Origin: Methanocrinis alkalitolerans
GTDB taxonomy: Archaea > Halobacteriota > Methanosarcinia > Methanotrichales > Methanotrichaceae
NCBI RefSeq assembly: GCF_029167205.1
Contig: NZ_JARFPL010000005.1
Location: forward strand, 16,984 to 80,983
Reading direction: 5' to 3'
DNA: 64,000 bases
Shown in pieces: positions 24,903 through 32,534 of the stretch (its first letter is position 1; each line of letters starts with the position of its first letter). The position numbers were made by a program, and so were the translations under genes. Under the pieces are notes generated by a model. That model was given only the letters and a program-made list of their open reading frames with translations. It did no database searches and was not told the DNA's origin.

Positions 24903-24920
24903 TCAGGCGGTGATCTTGGA
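24883..24920 (-). terminator. Long hairpin spanning the stop codon of DUF1699 copy B
   Basis: CCGCCTGA (24891-24898) pairs with TCAGGCGG (24903-24910) around a four-base loop, flanked by TCCAAG (24883) and CTTGGA (24915) that extend the stem across a small bulge. The TGA stop is within the stem, as in copy A. Confidence 0.55.
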
Positions 24921-25310
24921 CCTGGCGATGTACTTTATCAGGTCGGGGGCCAGCCTCGTCTTTCTCTGGATGGCAGCTGTCGCGTCCTGGATGGACTCGC
25001 CCTCTCTGATGAGGCTTCCGATCTCTTCGATCGCCTCTTCGTCGACGACGTAGTACTCGTCAATGTCCTTTCTGTGGCCCCAGACATCCCCTTCCAGGAG
25101 GGTGACCCCCTGCATCTCCAGGAATAGCTTGATCGCCTTGGAGAGGGTCTTGTGGTATGACGGAGGGACCTGGACGGCCCGGAGGCGGGGGCAGATCCTC
25201 ATCAGGTCGAGGAAGTCGACGTTGGAGGGCCTGAAGGCCAGGTGGACGTTCCTCTCATTGGGGTTCAGCTCAGCGATCTCTTCTCTTGAACTTACAACTC
25301 TAATCTTCAT
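24903..25310 (-). CDS. DUF1699 family protein, copy B
   Basis: 135 residues, very close to copy A: MKIRVVSSREEIAELNPNER, LAFRPSNVDFLDLM, EGDVWGHRKDIDEYY and IQRKTRLAPDLIKYI are nearly unchanged. It looks like a recent duplicate. SD AGGTGAAAGATC precedes the ATG. Function unknown; the pattern of near-identical copies with separate promoters suggests dosage or differential expression rather than an operon complex. Confidence 0.88.
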   Translation of the reverse strand: MKIRVVSSREEIAELNPNERNVHLAFRPSNVDFLDLMRICPRLRAVQVPPSYHKTLSKAIKLFLEMQGVTLLEGDVWGHRKDIDEYYVVDEEAIEEIGSLIREGESIQDATAAIQRKTRLAPDLIKYIARSKITA

Positions 25311-25744
25311 GATCTTTCACCTTTACAATTACAGGGATGTTATCTTAGTACTTATAGTTACTTACGATGTATAGTAACGTCTAAATTTTGAATGTACTGT
25401 GATAACAGCTTTCATAGAAGACGGATATTTTCTTCTCTTTCAGAGATCTCTTCTCGAAATTGAAGTTTCATCTATCCCGTCATCTCCGGGAAAAAGAGCC
25501 TTGGCAGGTTGGAATATCAGAGCATATTCCCGCAGTCCCCTCAGCCAGAGGAGAGGCGGCCTGCCGGCGATCCCATCGATCCCGGCGTCGCCGATGATCG
25601 GGGATCTGTTCTCTCTAACCCGTCGGAGGGTCTCTCCGGATATGGGGGTGGGGGGATGGACCCTCCAGAAGGCCCATATGGATATATGAGCAAAATTGAT
25701 GAGGGGTTGGAGGACCTCCTCCCGGAGGTCGCACCATTGGAGCT
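25311..25744. other. Gene-less spacer between DUF1699 copies B and C (434 bases)
   Basis: The first 70 bases contain the copy B promoter. The remainder shows no convincing frame, repeat or RNA gene on either strand. Unlike copies A and B, copy C has no matching hairpin at its stop. Confidence 0.6.
25348..25381 (-). promoter_or_regulatory. Two-part promoter element of DUF1699 copy B
   Basis: Plus-strand GTACTTATAG (25348-25357), 11 bases, GTATAGTAACGTC (25369-25381). Distances to the ATG (38 and 59 bases) equal those of copy A. It supports shared control of the paralogues. Confidence 0.65.
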
Positions 25745-26152
25745 TCAGACCGTTATCTTGGACTTGGCGATGTACTTGATCAGGTCGGGGGCTAGCCTCG
25801 TCTTCTTCATGATCAGGTCGGTGGCCTCTTCTATGGTCACCCCTTCTGAGATCATCGACTCGATCTCGCCGATCGTCTCATCGTCCACCATGAAGTACTC
25901 GTCGATGTCCTTTCTGTGCCCCCAGACGTCCCCCTCCAGAAGGTCGATCCCCTGCATCTCCAGGAAGAGCTGGATCGCCTTGGACATTGTCTTCCGGTAG
26001 GATGGGGGGACCTGGATCGCCCGGAGGCGGGGGCATATCTTCATCAGGTTGAGAAAGTCGACGTTTGAAGCTCTGAAGGCCAGGTGAACTATCCTCTCGT
26101 TGGGGTTGAGATTAGGTATCTCATTTTTTGAACTCACAACTCTAACTCTCAT
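25745..26152 (-). CDS. DUF1699 family protein, copy C
   Basis: 135 residues: MRVRVVSSKNEIPNLNPNER, LAFRASNVDFLNLM, EGDVWGHRKDIDEYF and IMKKTRLAPDLIKYI. It is slightly more diverged than A and B, mainly in the helix after residue 88 (TIGEIESMISEGVTIEEATD). GTGAGGA lies upstream of the ATG. Same unknown function as the other copies. Confidence 0.88.
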   Translation of the reverse strand: MRVRVVSSKNEIPNLNPNERIVHLAFRASNVDFLNLMKICPRLRAIQVPPSYRKTMSKAIQLFLEMQGIDLLEGDVWGHRKDIDEYFMVDDETIGEIESMISEGVTIEEATDLIMKKTRLAPDLIKYIAKSKITV

Positions 26153-26627
26153 GAATCCTCACGGACGGCGAGATGAAAACAAAATACTAATAGACACTTG
26201 TGGAGTGCACTAATGTCCAGATCAACGTATCGCAGCAATAACGTCTCCTAACGGAGGCAGGATCCGGATAACTGGAAGGGTCCTTCGGCCAAATCCGCCG
26301 AATATTTTCAGTATTGATCTGGAATACCCCTCTTCCTACTTTGCATAACAATTTATCAAACCTTCATAACAATCAAAGGACAATGGTGGAGGTTTATGGC
26401 TGGCGCTCCTCTTCGATCTCGAGGGCCTATCTCAAAGAAAGTTGACACACCGGCAGCTCGGTTCTGACCGCGATCGCTCCCGTAAGATCGCCGCCTGCCC
26501 TTCATAGCATCCGCCTCTTTCCCGGCGGCGGATCGCAACCGCCGATACCTGATATCGCCGTTCTGGGGTCTTCCCCTGCCCCGCCATATTTTTAACCATT
26601 GATCGAGATTTCCGGATCGACCCCGGG
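26153..26627. other. Gene-less stretch upstream of the CxxC protein (475 bases)
   Basis: It holds the copy C promoter at the left. Near the middle CATAACAAT occurs twice, 21 bases apart (26344 and 26365). A TATA-like ATATTTTTAACC at about 26586 probably serves the gene at 26628. A 20-codon frame at about 26382 has an SD-like lead but no sign of being real. No RNA gene is recognised. Confidence 0.55.
26184..26217 (-). promoter_or_regulatory. Two-part promoter element of DUF1699 copy C
   Basis: Plus-strand ATACTAATAG (26184-26193), 11 bases, GTGCACTAATGTC (26205-26217). The 21-base offset between the parts is the same as in A and B, while the distance to the ATG is six bases shorter. Confidence 0.6.
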
Positions 26628-27008
26628 ATGGAGAGAGGGAGTCGAGATGGAGGTATCAGAGGAATACTGTCGCTGCTGGATGGAGACCGCTTTCCCCGGA
26701 GCTTTGAGGCGGGTTTTTCTGCTGGGCTTGCGATGATCGACGGATGGATCCGCAGGAGGGTTTTCTGGTATCTGCGAAGGGAGGTGGTGGCGGAGTGGGG
26801 CGCAAGGAAGATCGGAAGGTGCAACAGATGCGGAAGGTGCTGCCGGGGGTGCCCTGCCTTCGATGTCAAAGGGATGCGTTGCCGGATATACTCCCGCCGC
26901 CCTGAGATCTGCAAGGCCTTCCCTCTGGTCCCCATGGATATAGCTGGGGTTGAGAGCTGTGGATACGATTTTGGGCCTGAGGTTGGGACGGGGCTCCGGG
27001 AGATTTAG
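26628..27008 (+). CDS. YkgJ-type cysteine-cluster protein (CxxCxxCC)
   Basis: 126 residues. CNRCGRCCRGCPAF near residue 64, then C in MRCRIY, CKAFPLVP and CGY make the cysteine set of the UPF0153/YkgJ family, which binds iron or zinc; the exact cofactor and role are unknown. The C-terminal part is short. ATG 26628 lies about 35 bases after a TATA-like element. It is an isolated gene. Confidence 0.82.
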   Translation: MERGSRDGGIRGILSLLDGDRFPRSFEAGFSAGLAMIDGWIRRRVFWYLRREVVAEWGARKIGRCNRCGRCCRGCPAFDVKGMRCRIYSRRPEICKAFPLVPMDIAGVESCGYDFGPEVGTGLREI

Positions 27009-27132
27009 ACCTTCGAGCCCGCCGGATAACCCCCAGGAGATGGCCTTGCGATACGTCCTGGGTCCTTTCCCACCAGGTTTAAATAAGTTATAATAATCTC
27101 TTCCCAGAGAAAGGTCCGGGCTGGTAATCCTT

Positions 27133-27405
27133 ATGAACGTTGACGAGATAGAGAGGTGGGTCCTCAGCGCAGATCGGCGGCTTCTCTTGATGAGGGCGAT
27201 CAGAAATTCCAGGGTGGTCAAGGCGTCGGAAGTGGCTCGAAGGACGGATCGGTCGATTCAGAATATAAGCCGCGCCATAAAGGAGTGCGAAGAGCTGGAA
27301 CTGGTGGAGTGCATAACCCCCGAGAAGCATACCTGGAAGAAGTATATGCTCACCGATCAGGGGCATCACGTTTTGAGAGAGCTAGAAAGACATAAGATGA
27401 TTTGA
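27133..27405 (+). CDS. Small winged-helix regulator, 90 aa
   Basis: A single wHTH domain: RRLLLMRAIRNSRVVKASEV, RRTDRSIQNISRAIKECEEL (recognition helix) and a wing with TPEKHTWKKYMLTDQG, ending in a basic helix. It resembles MarR/ArsR-like archaeal regulators. A clear TATA box GTTTAAATAAG at 27077 lies 55 bases upstream. pycB starts 21 bases downstream, so it may control that gene; this is inference from position. Confidence 0.82.
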   Translation: MNVDEIERWVLSADRRLLLMRAIRNSRVVKASEVARRTDRSIQNISRAIKECEELELVECITPEKHTWKKYMLTDQGHHVLRELERHKMI

Positions 27406-27426
27406 AAAGGATGGAAGGTTGATCTC

Positions 27427-29133
27427 ATGAGCAAAGTAAGGCTTACCGAGACGGTTTTTAGAGATGCACATCAATCACTTTTGGCCACCAGGATGAGGAC
27501 GAGGGACATGCTCCCGATAGCAGAGAAGCTCGACGAGGTGGGCTTCTTCTCCATGGAGGTCTGGGGCGGGGCCACCTTCGACTCCTGCATCAGGTACCTG
27601 AACGAAGATCCCTGGGAGAGGCTGCGGGCCCTGAAGCTCGCCATGCCCAATACCCCCCTCCAGATGCTCCTGCGGGGCCAGAACCTGGTGGGATACCGCC
27701 ACTACGCCGACGACCTGGTGGTGAAGTTCGTCGAGAGGGCGGCGGCAAACGGGGTAGACATATTCAGGATCTTCGACGCCGTCAACGACATCCGAAATAT
27801 GACCGTCGCCATCAAGGCCGCCAAAGATATGGACGCCCACGTCCAGGGCTGCGTCTGCTACACCACAAGCCCGGTCCATACCATAGAGCAGTTCACCAAG
27901 ATGGCGGCGGAGCTCGCCGACCTCGGCTGCGACTCCATCTGCATCAAGGACATGGCGGGCCTCATCCTCCCCCACGACGCCTATGATCTGGTGGAGTCGA
28001 TGAAGGAGACCGTCGATATACCCATCTGTCTCCACTCCCACTGCACCAGCGGCATGGCCCCCATGAGCTTCATCTTCGCATGCGAGGCTGGGGTCGACAT
28101 CCTGGACACCGCCATATCCCCCCTGGGCTGGGGGACTTCCCACCCGCCCACGGAGTCGATGGTAGCGGCCCTGGTGGGTACCCCCTACGACTCGGGGCTG
28201 GACCTGAAGCTCCTGACGGATATCAAGAGGTACTTCGAGAAGCTGATGGAGGTCTACGCTCCCATCTTCAACCCCATCTCCGCCAGGGTCGATACCAACG
28301 TCCTCGTCTACCAGGTCCCGGGCGGGATGCTCTCAAACCTCGTCTCTCAGCTGATCGAGCAGAAGGCCCTCGACAAGTATGACGACGTCCTCGCCGAGAT
28401 CCCGAGGGTGAGGGAGGATCTGGGGTATCCCCCCCTCGTCACCCCCACCAGCCAGATCGTGGGAAGCCAGGCCGTCCTCAACGTCCTCACCGGCGAGAGG
28501 TATAAGGTCGTCCCCAAAGAGGTGAAGGATTACGTCAAGGGGCTCTACGGCCGGTCTCCGGGCGAGATCAACCCCAAGATCAAGGCCGAGATCCTGGAGG
28601 ACGAGGACCCCATCTCCGTCAGGCCGGCGGACCTGATACCCCCAGAGTACGATAAAATGAAGGTCGAGGCGGAAGGGAAGGGGCTCGTCAAGAGGGAGGA
28701 GGACGTCCTCACATACGCCCTCTACCCCCAGGTGGCGGAGAAGTTCCTCAGGGGCGAGGCGAAGGAGGAGGTCCTCAAGAAGGCGGCCTCCCCAGAGGCG
28801 CAGATCGCCACCATCGGCGGAAAGCCCGCCGCTTTCAACGTCGAGGTGGACGGCGAGGCTTACCTCGTCAAGGTAGCCCCGGCGGGGATGTCGATCGAGG
28901 CGGCGGAGCCGAAGGCGCCGAAGGACGGGGTGACCGTCTCGATGCAGGGGGTCATAATCCGTTATCTTGTGGCCAAAGGCGACCAGGTATCCAAGGGAGA
29001 TGCCGTAGCAGTCATGGAGGCGATGAAGATGGAGAATGAAGTCTACGCCAACAAGGACGGCGTCGTCGCGGAGATCTACGCAGAGGTGGGGGCGACGGTA
29101 TCGCCGGGCGACATATTGATGTCCATCGACTGA
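27427..29133 (+). CDS. pycB: Pyruvate carboxylase subunit B (carboxyltransferase plus biotin carrier)
   Basis: 568 residues. The N-terminal carboxyltransferase TIM barrel opens VRLTETVFRDAHQSLLATRM, with CLHSHCTSGMAP (metal-binding His) near residue 202. A linker leads to a C-terminal biotinyl domain with the biotin Lys in AVMEAMKMENEV near residue 536. It carboxylates pyruvate to oxaloacetate for anabolism. The biotin-carboxylase partner PycA is not in the window. SD GGAAGG lies upstream. The methanogen two-subunit form is expected. Confidence 0.93.
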   Translation: MSKVRLTETVFRDAHQSLLATRMRTRDMLPIAEKLDEVGFFSMEVWGGATFDSCIRYLNEDPWERLRALKLAMPNTPLQMLLRGQNLVGYRHYADDLVVKFVERAAANGVDIFRIFDAVNDIRNMTVAIKAAKDMDAHVQGCVCYTTSPVHTIEQFTKMAAELADLGCDSICIKDMAGLILPHDAYDLVESMKETVDIPICLHSHCTSGMAPMSFIFACEAGVDILDTAISPLGWGTSHPPTESMVAALVGTPYDSGLDLKLLTDIKRYFEKLMEVYAPIFNPISARVDTNVLVYQVPGGMLSNLVSQLIEQKALDKYDDVLAEIPRVREDLGYPPLVTPTSQIVGSQAVLNVLTGERYKVVPKEVKDYVKGLYGRSPGEINPKIKAEILEDEDPISVRPADLIPPEYDKMKVEAEGKGLVKREEDVLTYALYPQVAEKFLRGEAKEEVLKKAASPEAQIATIGGKPAAFNVEVDGEAYLVKVAPAGMSIEAAEPKAPKDGVTVSMQGVIIRYLVAKGDQVSKGDAVAVMEAMKMENEVYANKDGVVAEIYAEVGATVSPGDILMSID

Positions 29134-29174
29134 GAACGCCTTCCGAAATCTCTCTAAATGGGAAGGATCAGCAG

Positions 29175-30053
29175 ATGTCGGTCAAAAGGGAACAGGTGCT
29201 CATCGAGGCGCTCCCGTACCTCCGGGAGTTCTGCGACTCGATCATGGTGATAAAGATAGGCGGGTCGATCATGTCCAATCGGGAGGTTCTGGACACTTTC
29301 GTCCAGGACCTCGTCCTCCTCCGGTACGTCGGGATCCATCCCGTCGTCGTCCACGGCGGCGGCCCCGAGATCTCCGAGAAGATGGCCCGGTTCGGCAAGA
29401 AGTCCGTCTTCGTGGGGGGGCTTCGGGTGACCGACGAGGAGACCCTGGAGATCGCGAGGATGGTCCTCCTGGGGAACATCAACTCCAGCCTCGTCACCCT
29501 CATCGGAAAGCATGGCGGCAAGGGGATCGGCCTCTCGGGAAAGGACGGCCAGCTGATAGTGGCAAGGAAGAAGGCGCCGATCGTCGTAGACGGTGAGGAG
29601 GCGCCCATCGACCTGGGCTGGGTCGGCGAGGTCGTCCGGGTCAACCCCGAGATTCTTCTCATCACCGCCGGGAAGGGGTACATCCCGGTGATATCGCCGA
29701 TAGCCGTCGACGGCGAGGGAAACAACCTCAACGTCAACGCCGACACCGCCGCCGGGGTCATCGCCATAGCCCTGGGGGCGAGGAAGCTGATCTCGGTCAC
29801 CGACGTCGAGGGGGTGAAGCTGAAGCCCGAGGACCCCAACACCGTCATATCCAGTTTCAGGATCTCCGACTTCAGCAGGTTGGTCGACGAGAAGGTGATC
29901 ACCGGCGGTATGATCCCGAAGGTGGAGGCCTGCGTCAAGGCCGTCGAGGGCGGGGTCCAGTCCGCCCACATCGTCGACGGGAGGAGGCCCCACGCCCTCC
30001 TCCTGGAGCTCTTCACCGACACCGGCGTCGGGACGATGATCGAGAGGGGATGA
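29175..30053 (+). CDS. argB: Acetylglutamate kinase
   Basis: 292 residues of the amino-acid kinase fold: VIKIGGSIMSNREVLDTFVQ near residue 25, HPVVVHGGGPEISEKM near 55, GGLRVTD near 76 and NVNADTAAG near 192. It phosphorylates N-acetylglutamate in arginine synthesis. GGAAGGATC lies upstream of the ATG. Length and motifs are normal. It lies 41 bases after pycB on the same strand and may share its transcript. Confidence 0.95.
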   Translation: MSVKREQVLIEALPYLREFCDSIMVIKIGGSIMSNREVLDTFVQDLVLLRYVGIHPVVVHGGGPEISEKMARFGKKSVFVGGLRVTDEETLEIARMVLLGNINSSLVTLIGKHGGKGIGLSGKDGQLIVARKKAPIVVDGEEAPIDLGWVGEVVRVNPEILLITAGKGYIPVISPIAVDGEGNNLNVNADTAAGVIAIALGARKLISVTDVEGVKLKPEDPNTVISSFRISDFSRLVDEKVITGGMIPKVEACVKAVEGGVQSAHIVDGRRPHALLLELFTDTGVGTMIERG

Positions 30054-30122
30054 AGGGCCCCTCTCGGTCGAGGTCTATTTTCTTTCAAACCAGGGCGGGC
30101 GCCGGGCAGAAGCCTCCTCGAT

Positions 30123-30242
30123 ATGGGCCAGCTCCCCATGGACCTGCAAGATCTTCTGGGCTGCCGGGCCCCGATCGCAGAGCTGGAGGGGGTCCACGGG
30201 TACGTCCGCAAAAAAGTGCTCGAAGAGGCCGTGCTGCTGTGA
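30123..30242 (+). pseudogene. C-terminal remnant of a minimal nucleotidyltransferase (MNT)-like protein
   Basis: A 39-codon frame whose product ends LQDLLGCRAPIAELEGVHGY then VRKKVLEEAVLL. That matches the usual C-terminus of MNT antitoxin-type proteins (L-x-x-LLG-(R/C)..., Y-(I/V)-R-x-x-V-L-x-EAV-x-L). The catalytic GSxxRG-x-D part is absent, so it is a decayed fragment. No HEPN partner is adjacent. Assignment is by pattern memory only. Confidence 0.4.
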
Positions 30243-30338
30243 AAAATGATCGACTGTACCTCGTCCAAATCCCCAGATATCTATATTGTATCATCTTTCT
30301 CTTCTGCTGATGGCGTATTGAGCAAAAGAACATAAACC

Positions 30339-30828
30339 TCATGTTTGGGCTGTCTTCTGTTCTTTTCCCGCCTGCTCCTGATACCTGATCCACTTTGCGT
30401 GCTCGGTGGAGATCAGCGCCTCGACCCTCTCGGCGAAGAGGGCTTCCAGGGTGGGATTGTCAGGATCTTTATACGGCCCGGCCTTTGCCTGCCAGAGGAA
30501 CTTCTCGTGCTTCAGCGCCTCGGCGGTGGTCCGGTAGTTCGTCCAGTTCTGCTGGAACTGGAAGAGCCCCATCATCGATTCGATGACGACGACGACGACT
30601 CCAAGGCCGCCGGTGATCAACGGATCGGCCCTCAGCCCTGCGGCGAAGGGGATGAGGGCGGCGGCGACGATCTCGATCATCTTGAGCCACTTGAAACATC
30701 TCTGGTTCCATCTGCTCTTTTTGCTGTACCATCTCAGCTGATCTTCCAGCCGGTCAAGGATCTGTTTTTCCGAGGTCAGGATCTCACCTTCGGGATTTTA
30801 TGAAGCGCCCTTTTTCTTCTATATTCAT
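30339..30828 (-). pseudogene. SLATT/DUF4231 membrane protein with an apparent frameshift
   Basis: The continuous frame from ATG 30680 gives 113 residues, but the same frame is open upstream to 30791 and encodes RLEDQLRWYSKKSRWNQRCF, the expected DUF4231 N-terminus. An ATG at 30828 with SD GGTGGTGAG begins NIEEKGRFIKSRR and hits TGA; deleting one A from the A4 run at 30796-30799 would join it to the main frame. Alternatively CTG 30779, preceded by AGGTGAGAT, starts the protein. Two TM segments follow (EIVAAALIPFAAGL; GGLGVVVVVIESMM). SLATT proteins are linked to nucleotide-signal defence systems. Confidence 0.6.
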
Positions 30829-30958
30829 GGGCTCACCACCTTAAAATTATATTGCCAGATGATGGCACGAGAGGGCGGCTGTCGAATCGGTGAGAAGAGC
30901 TTTTGGACAACAATTCTTAAGTATTAAGAAAGAAGAATTCAAAGAGAAGTGGTTTTGC

Positions 30959-31414
30959 ATGACATCGGAGGAGAATAAGGCCACCGTTCGCAGGTTCATT
31001 GAAGCCTATAACAATCGAAACTTGGATTTATTTGACGAGCTGGTGGCGTCCGATTACGTCGATCACGCCCATCAACAGCGGGGCCTGGAAAGCTTCAAGC
31101 AGCTCTTCACCCTGGCCTTCGAGGGCTTCCCCGATTGGCATGAGAATATTGAAGATATCATCGCTGAAGGGGATAAGGTCTGGGTCCGGGTCGAGGCCAC
31201 GGGGACCCATACGGGAGAATGGAATCTTTTCGGAGTTTCACTGCCCCCTACCGGCAAGAAGGTGAGGATGATGATGGTCTTCATCTGGCGGATTGTCGAC
31301 GGCAGGCTTGCGGAGGGCTGGGAGGTAGATGACGAGCTGGATTTCCTCAAACAACTGGGAGTTATCGAATATACAGAAAAAGGAAAGGTGCTCTTTCCAG
31401 AGGATGCAGAGTAG
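30959..31414 (+). CDS. SnoaL-like (NTF2-fold) protein
   Basis: 151 residues from ATG 30959: ENKATVRRFIEAYNNRNLD, LVASDYVDHAHQQRGLESF, FPDWHENIEDIIAEGDKVWV, GEWNLFGVSLPPTGKKV and DDELDFLKQLGVI fit the SnoaL/ester-cyclase polyketide-cyclase-like family. These small proteins have varied hydrolase or cyclase roles; no substrate can be named. An in-frame upstream ATG at 30890 adds an A/T-rich tail and is rejected. G+C is somewhat lower than in neighbours, which may mean recent transfer. Confidence 0.8.
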   Translation: MTSEENKATVRRFIEAYNNRNLDLFDELVASDYVDHAHQQRGLESFKQLFTLAFEGFPDWHENIEDIIAEGDKVWVRVEATGTHTGEWNLFGVSLPPTGKKVRMMMVFIWRIVDGRLAEGWEVDDELDFLKQLGVIEYTEKGKVLFPEDAE

Positions 31415-31726
31415 GAAATGTAACCTTCCCATGGCAAATCCCGTGATGGTTATACATTGGTCATCGGTTAAGAGAAGAATCGCGATGAGGCAGCGATATT
31501 GGTAGCAAGTACGGTGAGATTGGCTTGATCAAAGAGGCTACAGCAAGTCAGTCTTGAAATCGGATCAAATCTAGATGACGCATAATTCGTGTGAAAAATG
31601 GCAATATTGTGTGGCTTAAACTCCTTAACCGATGACCCATGGGTGGTTATAACGACTTCATAATCGGTGAGAAATAAAGACGCTCATGAGATGTAACAGG
31701 CATTAAAAACCATTTTCTAAGAGCTG
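31415..31726. other. Gene-less A/T-richer stretch between the SnoaL-like and DUF433 genes (312 bases)
   Basis: No convincing frame exists on either strand. It contains the 14-bp inverted-repeat pair described separately and similar G-T-GGTTATA-A sequences outside each arm. No toxin gene for the neighbouring DUF433 antitoxin is found here. Confidence 0.6.
31459..31637. repeat. 14-bp perfect inverted repeats bounding 179 bases
   Basis: GGTCATCGGTTAAG at 31459-31472 and its exact complement CTTAACCGATGACC at 31624-31637. The interior has no frame. Related GGTTATA sequences occur just outside both arms (31448 and 31644). It may be a small non-autonomous (MITE-like) element or a large hairpin. 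Confidence 0.55.
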
Positions 31727-31918
31727 CTATCCGGGGTAGCTCAGACAGGCCTGGACGTCTTCGGAGGTGAGGCCTGGATAGTTCCGCAGGACCTCTGACT
31801 CGGACCACCCCTGAGCGAGAAGGCCGATGACGAACTCGACGGCGAGGCGCGTGCCTCTGACCACGGGCTTGCCCGCCAGTATCTCAGGATCGACGACGAT
31901 CCGATCTTGCCAGATCAT
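31727..31918 (-). CDS. DUF433 antitoxin-like protein, no toxin partner visible
   Basis: 63 residues matching DUF433 throughout: DRIVVDPEILAGKPVVRGTR, LAVEFVIGLLAQGWSESEVL and NYPGLTSEDVQACL. DUF433 proteins are VapB45-type antitoxins usually followed by a PIN-like (DUF5615) toxin. Here the region after the stop has no gene, so it is an orphan. The protein ends shortly after ACLSYPG, slightly earlier than usual. GGTGATAAGAG precedes the ATG. Confidence 0.82.
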   Translation of the reverse strand: MIWQDRIVVDPEILAGKPVVRGTRLAVEFVIGLLAQGWSESEVLRNYPGLTSEDVQACLSYPG

Positions 31919-32056
31919 CTCTTATCACCTACGGAGCTATTGGATCTTCATCTTATCTAAATAGATGGCTTTAACGCATCGTGAAAGGTTAAGTCGCTCT
32001 TCGGATCATACTATCCCCAAATAAGAGAGAAAATGAGCAAACAAAGGTGCCGTATC

Positions 32057-32416
32057 ATGAACTCCATCGAGATCGTTGTGGAGGGGAAGGGCTCGGCCCT
32101 GGCGGAGATCGACGGCCGTAACCCCCGGACCGCCCGGGAGATATTCGAGCGGCTCCCCCTGGAGGCTAGAGCCCAGCTCTGGGGGGAGGAGGTCTACTTC
32201 GAGCTTCCTTTCGCCTTGACCGACGAGAACCCGTCGCCCTCGTCGGAGGCCGGGGACGTCTCCTACTGGACGCCGGGCTCGGCCTTCTGCATCTTCTTCG
32301 GTAGGACCCCGCCCTACTCCGCCGTCAACCACATCGGGAGGATCGTCTCCGGGATCGACGTATTCCCCAGGGTCGAGGAGGGGGACCGGATCGTCCTGCG
32401 GAGGGGGGAGGCTTAA
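32057..32416 (+). CDS. Cyclophilin-like domain protein (DUF369/COG2164)
   Basis: 119 residues from ATG 32057 (AGGTG in front): IEIVVEGKGSALAEI, RTAREIFERLPLEARAQLWG, EEVYFELPF and the signature YWTPGSAFCIFFGRTPP followed by NHIGRIVSG. This small archaeal/bacterial family has a cyclophilin-like barrel (structure known for TM1367) without established isomerase activity. ATG 32033 upstream is not favoured. Confidence 0.85.
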   Translation: MNSIEIVVEGKGSALAEIDGRNPRTAREIFERLPLEARAQLWGEEVYFELPFALTDENPSPSSEAGDVSYWTPGSAFCIFFGRTPPYSAVNHIGRIVSGIDVFPRVEEGDRIVLRRGEA

Positions 32417-32534
32417 GGCGGAGCCCCAGCCTTGCCGCCGGTGGGGCTTTCTCATGATCAGAGGAACATTAATAGTGAAGGCGGCAGATATAATCTGAGC
32501 ACGATACTTTGAGCTGGATCTTGAGGTGAACGAG

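Noticed and set aside
26382..26444. 20-codon small frame before the CxxC protein
   Set aside because: No homology, no clear promoter, and the length is within chance expectation.
28830..29130. Separate biotin carrier gene
   Set aside because: The biotinyl domain is in frame with the carboxyltransferase; it is one PycB protein.
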